Assembly: GCA_021234155.1 (NCBI GenBank)
Contig: JAJEKV010000022.1
Span: forward strand, 1,858,728-1,922,727
From: Isoetes taiwanensis
Lineage: Eukaryota; Streptophyta; Lycopodiopsida; Isoetales; Isoetaceae
Reading direction: 5' to 3'
DNA: 64,000 nt
Part shown: in pieces, positions 58,291 to 64,000 of the stretch
How the letters are laid out: the number at the start of each line of letters is the position of its first letter
Numbering within the stretch: position 1 is the first letter of the stretch
Translations under genes and position numbers: made by a program
Notes under the pieces: model-generated
The model's input: only the letters and a program-made list of their open reading frames with translations
Told to the model about the DNA's origin: nothing
The model's database searches: none

Positions 58291-58897
58291 AGTTACCATA
58301 AAGATAGAAGCGATTGATCCCATTATTACGAAAGTCATAAAGTTTACAACACAAAGAAAACCCTCTGTTATTATGCTACATATTGTTACTTCGCTACAAC
58401 TATTTCTCTTTCACAATGACACCATTGTTTATCAATCCATATGATTTTGGATGCTCCATCTCTAGCTTAAAGGTAATGCATGATTCACCTTACGGTTCGA
58501 TTAAAGTTCCAAACCTACAATATAAATGTATTCTTGTGGCCACTGTTTGACTGATCTGCGTGACATGGAAAAGGGCGTGGAATAATCCGCCTGTTGTGTG
58601 CATAAGAATCCGTTTGTTGATTGAAGCTAAAGGCTGGCTGCTATGAACAATCCAGGAAGTTTAAATATCCAAGAGTTGAAAGCAAACAGAGGGCCTAAAC
58701 TTGAATCATAAGCAAATCATAGGAAGGAAACAAAAGGGGTTTTGCAGCACTACATTGTAGAATCAGGAAACCAATACCTTGTAAAAAAACATTATGCTAA
58801 CTGAAGAAACATTAAAAAACAAATATCTTTGTAAGTGTGAGCAAAAACTCCATCTCGTGGTAGTAAAATCCACTCCGGCAATAAGAATCCAAGAGGA

Positions 58898-59052
58898 CAT
58901 GCACACACATGCACACATGCACATGCACTTGCACTTGCACTTGCACTTGCACTTGCACTTGCACTTGCACATGCACAATACACATGCACATGCATATGAA
59001 CATGCACATGCACACACATGCACATGCACACACTTGCACAGTGTTCATGCAC
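58898..59052. repeat. (TGCACT)n / (CACATG)n satellite-like tract
   Basis: Seven to eight GCACTT units flanked by CACATGCA-type units. All long ORFs crossing it on both strands are artefacts of the repeat. Confidence 0.95.
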
Positions 59053-59555
59053 AAACACATGCAGAGAAAGACAACAACCCTCGGATTGTTCCAACCAACG
59101 AAAATCAACGGCCCATAAAGGGTGCACTCTAGAAATACTATTTAGTACACCTCAACGAATACAACAACGAAATCATAGAAAAACCATATGAAAAAGTGTA
59201 TAAAAATCTAAAAGTAACCCCCTGTTATTATGCTACATATGAGGAATATTTAGAGGGTTTGTCAACATAACCTTCTTCCATGTTTCCTCTTGCATGAAAA
59301 GAAATTGCTTTTCAGCTTTAAGCTCTTTGACTTTTAAAGTTGTTGTAGCCACTTCAACAAAATCCTGCAACCAAGAGCTTGTTAGGATCACGGCGCGATC
59401 ATGTCTAGCAAATTAATACCTTCCAGGCTGAGGTCACCGTAGTGCCAGTTGGTCCTTGTGGAGGGCAACCAAATGCATTGTACTGATTTCTCAGTTGCTG
59501 AAGCTTTTCAACAAGTGGTTCTTTGTAGACGATGTCCACAATTATATCGTTGCAT

Positions 59556-59572
59556 TAGATTGATAGTTGAAT
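59556..59572. repeat. Left target duplication of intronic LINE derivative
   Basis: TAGATTGATAGTTGAAT, repeated at 60405-60421. Confidence 0.88.
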
Positions 59573-60404
59573 TTTTTTTCTTTGAACGACGACAATCTAT
59601 TATCAAGAAAAATCAAGATACATACAAGGGACCTGTGACATGGGACTCAAAACCTGGAGGACGAAATAGTCCACTAAGCAAAACCACCCATACACAGTAT
59701 ATACTCACACTTATTGTGCCATCTTGAGGCGTTTAATGGCCTCATCACAATCAACATGGTCTACCACATCGAGATGATCATCAACAGACATCAAATTATC
59801 ATGCCATTGAATAGAACGAGGTGGGATAGCCTCGTGAGATGACATAACAGACTTCTTCCTCGCCGCCTTCTTCCAATTGACCTGTTGCCATGACTCTTTT
59901 GCGCACAGAAGATTAGGACCATCAGCCATAACAACCTCAAAAACATGAGAGGAAGAAGCATCAACATGGAGAGAAGAATGAACTACAGGTACAGATGATG
60001 GCGCTAAAGACGACACTGTCGGAACTGGAATTAGAGCACCTTCCATGGATGAGGACTGCAACACAACTGGTAAAGGTTGATCATGAATAGATGAAGAAGT
60101 AACAACGGGAGCTTGAGCCTGAGAAGAAGGTTGAACAGATGCCTGAGATGCACGAGTGCCTCGACGAAAGCTAGCAAAAGCCTCCTTCTCAGGAAACAGA
60201 CGGGCTAATTCTGGACCATTCAGAAGCTTAAGATCCAACTTCTTATACCAAGGCCCACTTTTCACTACTATACAATCTGGTAAAGCCGAATCCACTGGCA
60301 TTGAGACACAAATCCTCGGACCGTTCATGATGGAATGTGAGATATGAACCCCAAGACCAGTTGCAATTGCAACTAGAAATTGATGGGCCATTAGATCGGG
60401 AGGA
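59573..60404 (-). mobile_element. LINE derivative (ORF1 fragment plus 3' end) in a gene intron
   Basis: Flanked by a 17-bp target duplication. On the - strand it begins in an ORF1-like protein (LMAHQFLVAIATGLGVHIS, GPRICVSMPVDSALPDCIVV, WYKKLDLKLLNGPELARLFP) resembling the part after the DUF4283 domain in plant LINE ORF1. It runs through a Ser/Pro-rich region to a stop at 59711 and ends with GTCGTCGTTCAAAG and a poly(A). ORF2 is missing. The long frame 60514-59711 fuses host sequence (MDSVEQRMEFGKVYA) to the element and is not a natural protein. Confidence 0.85.
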
Positions 60405-60421
60405 TAGATTGATAGTTGAAT
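60405..60421. repeat. Right target duplication of intronic LINE derivative
   Basis: TAGATTGATAGTTGAAT, identical to 59556-59572. Confidence 0.88.
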
Positions 60422-61713
60422 GTACTCCTTGTTAGACAAGTTTCCATTTAGCACCCGACTTCTCCTCCTTGCATATACCTTACCAAATTCCATGCGTTGC
60501 TCAACACTATCCATGTACGTACAGAGTATTTGTACAGCAAAAATACTGTGATTGACAGAAATAATATGGAATTTCTTGTTGACAAGTTCTTCCAGGCTAG
60601 AGCAAGTGATTATCTTCCTGTGATATAAACATAGGCTTGAACAGATGAAATGGCAAAAACATTTAAAATTTAAAACACTTACTTTGTGACGGGGTCAAAT
60701 GCAACGACATCGACCGGAGTAAAAACCTAGATTGGACACTTCTTGAAGCTCCTTATTAGCATCTGCACAAGATCATTGGAGCGCACTTGTTCTATCATAT
60801 TTGCTGGAACTGTCTCGCAGTCAAATATACTGAAGCTCGTAAACCAATTCACTCCCATAGGATAAAACTTCTTAAACTCCTCTAACTTGGAGGTGGTCTG
60901 GTCAGCAATTTTTTTCTTCTTCCGGGTTAAACTCTTCTGGAGGGCGAGAGGCAGGCAGCAATGTCAACACAGAGGAGTTAGTTATTGGGAGATTGGAGGA
61001 GGTAGGAGTGGACAACGAGGAAGGCTGGCTTGTGTCTTCTTTGTTGAGATTTTGAAGGTGATGATCTTTCGGTGAGTTGATCCTTCCTTGGCACTAGTAT
61101 CGCCAGTAGGTGGAGGCATTAGAATTTTTTGACCCGAGGGATCTACAATGGTGGAACCAATTTGGTTTGCTGAGGCTACGGGCTCAGATGACAGTAAGGG
61201 TTCTTTTGGCATAGAAGGCTCACCAATAACGGCTAGTGGCATGACACTCTTTTTCTTGGCTACAGCACGTAATCAATTCGTGTCCATCCGAGATGGAAGC
61301 TGTTGTCCTTTGTCGCCTTTAAGGCACAAGATGAAGGCTTCTTGTCTGCTAATAATCCCTTCCTACACATGCTGAAGCCGACGAGAATGTCTGTGTTGCC
61401 CTGATACAATAAAGGTTCAATGAATCATATGATGGCAAGGTGCATCCATACCCCTTTGCACTGGTAGGCACCCCTTTTCCACTAGCCGACTTATTTACTT
61501 TGCTTGCAGTCATTATAGATGGATCATAGTTCTACCAGCGCAAAACATATTCGACAAACTGCAGTTGTTGCGTGTCCTCTACGCTGCATATAATGGCGTC
61601 CTGGATGCTATTTTTTATTCCTTTCCACATGGAACAAGGTTGCATATTAAACGGGAGCAAATCATTGAAACGGGAGCAAAAGGAATATTCCTCAAAGATT
61701 CCCTTTTTTCCAA

Positions 61714-62010
61714 AAAAAGAGCTAAAATGAGGTAAAAAAATTTATTTTAGTCATAAAATTGCATTTTGACCCCCCCAAAATCACTCATTCTTTTGTGCAA
61801 AGAGAAAATTGACTATGTCAAAGTGACACTTTTCCTAACAGTTAGAATTTACCTGAAGTGTGTTTTTAGAGAAAACCACTAATTTAAGTGTACATCCTAC
61901 ACAATATTTTGTTAGCTCGGATTATATTCCAGAAATGATACTTTTAGATTATAATGAATCACTTTTTAATGATATAATATTTTAAAGTACCAAAATTGTA
62001 ATTTGGAATA
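61714..62010. other. AT-rich interval upstream of the - strand gene
   Basis: If the 61.7 kb exon is near the 5' end, this would contain its upstream region. I see no TATA box or other signal that decides this. Confidence 0.3.
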
Positions 62011-62033
62011 CGCTTTTGCTATTCGAGGATAAC

Positions 62034-62140
62034 AGAAGTGTATTCCGGAATACATTTTTGCTTTTCTTGAAAGTCAAAGTGTATTCCAGAATACACTTGG
62101 TTTTGCTCGAAATCCAAAGTGTATTCCGGAATACACTTTT
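62034..62140. repeat. Array of a 24-bp palindrome at 40-bp spacing
   Basis: Palindromes centred on TATTCC(G/A)GAATA occur at 62036, 62076 and 62116, exactly 40 bp apart. The third (62116-62139) is perfect: AAAGTGTATTCC followed by its reverse complement. The second has one central change (CCAG). A degenerate half lies at 62012. Spacers share TTTTGCT.CTTGAAAGTC / TTTTGCTCGAAATCC. Confidence 0.9.
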
Positions 62141-62477
62141 GCTGTACAAGTTTTTGAGACTCAACAATGATCTTGCAATTTTCCAGGCTTTCCGGCTTTT
62201 CGGCATTTTCAATGACCATGCAATTTTTTTTGTTTCTATTGATTTGAATGACCTTGCGATTTTTTTTTTTTATGAGGGATATAGGAACAAAGTTCTAAAT
62301 AATGAAAAGATAAGCGAAAAAGAAAAACAAACCAACAACTTTGATGACCTTTTAATTTTTCTTAAAAGATGGAAATGTATTGAGGATACTGGATCGTGGT
62401 TCAAAAAAAAAGTGGGAGATTGGATTGTGGCTCGAAAAAAAGTGGGATACTGGATCGTGGTTAAAAAAAAACAAGGA

Positions 62478-62513
62478 AATGTATTCCGGAATACGTTTTG
62501 TATTCCAGAATAG
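62478..62513. repeat. Two more copies of the palindrome core
   Basis: ATGTATTCCGGAATACGTTT and TGTATTCCAGAATAGG, 340 bp from the array and only 21 bp apart. Confidence 0.85.
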
Positions 62514-62763
62514 GTTTTTTTTTTCGAGAGGGATAGAGACGTGTTTTTTCTGCAGAATTTGCTCCGGCGATCTTTCTATAGAAACCTCGAGCTCCCGTTT
62601 CAGTGTGGCCATGGCTTTGGTATGGGTTTTACCTACATGGTACAACAATTAAACAAGGACACAAATATTTTTTACATCAGGATTCTGCTTACCATGTCGA
62701 CTCCCGACTCTATGTCGCCTCCCTTAGATGCGGATTTTTTGCCAAACGCAGCTCTGGCAGCAC

Positions 62764-62915
62764 CTCTCTGGCGTGTGATCTTTGTCTGCAAGGGAGGTCT
62801 GTCAAAATGGGTGATCTTTGAACAGGTCTTTGTCTGCAAGGTCTTCTGAATGTCTTTGTCAAAACGGGAGATCTGTGTCTGCAAGGGAAGTCTGCAAGCA
62901 AAGTCTCAAAACAGG
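62764..62915. repeat. Degenerate tandem repeat
   Basis: Recurring phrases GTGATCTTTG(A/T), TCTGCAAGG(G/T) and TCAAAA(T/C)GGG every 35-55 bp. Frames on both strands stay open because of this. Confidence 0.65.
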
Positions 62916-63059
62916 TGATCTTTGAACATCATTGTCTTTTGATTCTTTGTCAGTTGATTGCACTTTCGCAAATAGGTAGCACAAATTGTTTCTTTGTCGT
63001 TTGATTTGCACTAAGATTCCATGGTTTTTTTCTGTAGGATCGTCTAAGATTCCATGGCT

Positions 63060-63120
63060 TTTCAGGCTTGGAGTATGGAGATGCATTTAAGCATTTCAGG
63101 CTTGGAGTATGGAGATGCAG
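63060..63120. repeat. 34-bp tandem duplication
   Basis: TTTCAGGCTTGGAGTATGGA followed by GATGCA at 63060 and again at 63094. Confidence 0.85.
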
Positions 63121-63477
63121 TAGCTTGCATTTCTGTGAATGATGTGTTAGGGATGAGAGCTTGGAGTGAAGGTTTGGGTGTCGAGGGTAAGGTTCTTTTG
63201 TTGCCTGATGGCTTGGGAAGTATGGATTTGAGTGAAGAGCCTCAGGGTTTGGTGGTCCGTTCTTGCCAATATTCGTTGCTTGCAGAGAATGGACCGGATT
63301 TGCATTGATGAGCTTCTGCGCCATAGACGAGTATTTGTGTCCTATTCGTGTTTTCTCTAAGATTTAGCTATTCATTTTTTCTGACCACATTTTTAGGTCG
63401 TTTCCATTATTTCCCAAAGCTTTTGTTGTTCAGAAACGTTTATAGGATTTCAGAAAGAAATCTATGGCTTGAAACTC

Positions 63478-63600
63478 TGCTGTACAGAGCTCCTTTTCAT
63501 GAATAATAATAGGATTTATGAAGCAGCAGCACATGCTATTTCTGAGGGTTTACCATGTTGGAGAAAGCTCAGAGTATTACATTTTCATAACATGGGTGGA
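63478..63600 (+). pseudogene. RanGAP-like leucine-rich-repeat exon fragment
   Basis: RanGAP activates the Ran GTPase at the nuclear envelope. The frame reads CTELLFMNNNRIYEAAAHAI, SEGLPCWRKLRVLHFHN and MGG. It matches the LRR block of plant RanGAP in which a short strand is followed by EAA..(I/V)S and by LRVLHFHN. After MGG the similarity ends and a stop comes at 63679. No WPP domain or other LRRs are seen within the window; the gene may continue off the right edge or be a fragment. Confidence 0.5.
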
Positions 63601-63679
63601 AATTACCCTGAAAGTGCAGATGCTTCTATTCTCGGCCCAATTGTGCATGCAGATAGCAGGGCAGAAGGAATCATATGAT

Positions 63680-64000
63680 CAGCAGCTTCATCATCCAGGG
63701 AAAAGCATTTTGCTTTATTATAGATGTGGTTCATTTTGGACACATTTCTGTAACATTCTAACAGATTTGAGACAAAATTGATGGGCCTATTTGGAGAGTC
63801 TGCAAAACTACGCGGCAAACTGATGAGCTTGCTCCAAGTGTGCTGCAGTCTTTGACATTTGCTTATGACAGTTCACAGGCTCTCAATAATTGTAGTCTTT
63901 GTAGAAAATGCGCAAAAGAATATGCAGATGTAGGCTAAGAAGCTAGATCTTAAAATGAAATAGTACTATTCTTGCTTCTTGGATATTTTTTTTCTTGTTC
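63680..64000. other. Unassigned end of window
   Basis: Short frame with DELAPSVLQSLTFAYDSSQA and CSLCRKCAKEYADVG (about 63820-63938), possibly coding, but interrupted and unrecognised. Confidence 0.25.

Larger units (their letters stand above)
59233..61713 (-). pseudogene. Unrecognised multi-exon gene, probably decayed, with LINE in an intron
   Basis: Three exons fit exactly: 60617-60484 (KIITCSSLEELVNKKFHIIS ... QRMEF), 59520-59420 (EPLVEKLQQLRNQYNAFGCP, TGTTVTSAWK) and 59364-59233 (DFVEVATTTLKVKELKAEKQ, ending NPLNIPHM-stop). All have GT-AG introns and phases that join. Upstream coding blocks lie at 60935-60683 (KFYPMGVNWFTSFSIFDCET), 61330-60982 (VMPLAVIGEPSMPKEPLLSS) and 61713-61412 (NMQPCSMWKGIKNSIQDAII). 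They contain single stops: TAG 61532-61534, TGA 61273-61275 and TAG 60727-60729. Each could be a C-to-T change. I do not know the protein. The C-terminal exons look like a helical DNA- or partner-binding tail. Confidence 0.45.

Noticed and set aside
58763-59132. Overlapping Cys/His/Met-rich ORFs on both strands
   Set aside because: They are translations of the GCACTT/CACATG repeat tract.
59711-60514. 267-codon ORF as a single natural protein
   Set aside because: It crosses the target duplication at 60405-60421, so it fuses host sequence to a LINE insertion.
1-64000. CRISPR arrays, bacterial operons or phage genes
   Set aside because: The window is eukaryotic (spliced plant genes, LINEs, LTR elements); the regular repeats seen are microsatellites or small tandem duplications.

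Overview
This is nuclear DNA of a land plant with a repeat-rich genome. The evidence is a complete six-exon PIN auxin-efflux carrier with GT-AG introns, exons of an alpha-glucan water dikinase (starch metabolism), a RanGAP-like exon, and many plant-type LINEs, Ty3/gypsy elements, a MULE, and hAT-like and MITE elements. The repeat load and the PIN sequence suggest a non-flowering vascular plant (fern or lycophyte), but that is inference; nothing here fixes the species.

Layout. 1-0.32 kb: short TRIM-type LTR element. 0.5-1.1 kb: LINE reverse-transcriptase relic. 3.2-7.7 kb: a long foldback hairpin, small inverted-repeat elements and LINE-derived fragments. 8.2-9.0 kb: unrecognised pseudogene. 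9.3-11.1 kb: LINE reverse transcriptase. 11.36-12.37 kb: head-to-tail pair of a highly structured repeat, with a third relative at 29.7-30.6 kb. 13.5-14.9 kb: small conserved-looking hypothetical gene on the + strand, converging on the PIN gene (15.9-18.6 kb, - strand). 21.8-25.6 kb: MULE with a decayed transposase and two LINE tails nested in it. 26.16-34.35 kb: an 8.2 kb pyrimidine-rich composite element flanked by a 9-bp target duplication, carrying a nested MITE and the third structured repeat. 35.0-35.5 kb: in-frame exons of a GWD gene. 38.2-41.6 kb: decayed LINE. 41.6-50.1 kb: Ty3/gypsy element with both LTRs joined in tandem to part of a second copy, the junction split by a hAT-like element. 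54.0-56.8 kb: decayed chromovirus. 57.1-61.7 kb: unrecognised multi-exon gene or gene relic with a LINE-derived insertion in an intron. 62.0-62.5 kb: array of a 24-bp perfect palindrome. 63.5 kb: RanGAP-like exon.

Only PIN looks like a complete, intact host gene. The + strand gene at 13.5 kb is probably real but its middle exons are uncertain. The most unusual feature is the structured repeat family at 11.4 and 29.7 kb. Its copies differ in sequence but keep the same stems through paired changes, including a stem that joins the two ends of the element. That points to selection on an RNA fold rather than on a protein. Many pseudogenes here carry in-frame TAG codons where glutamine would fit, consistent with C-to-T decay of CAG sites.
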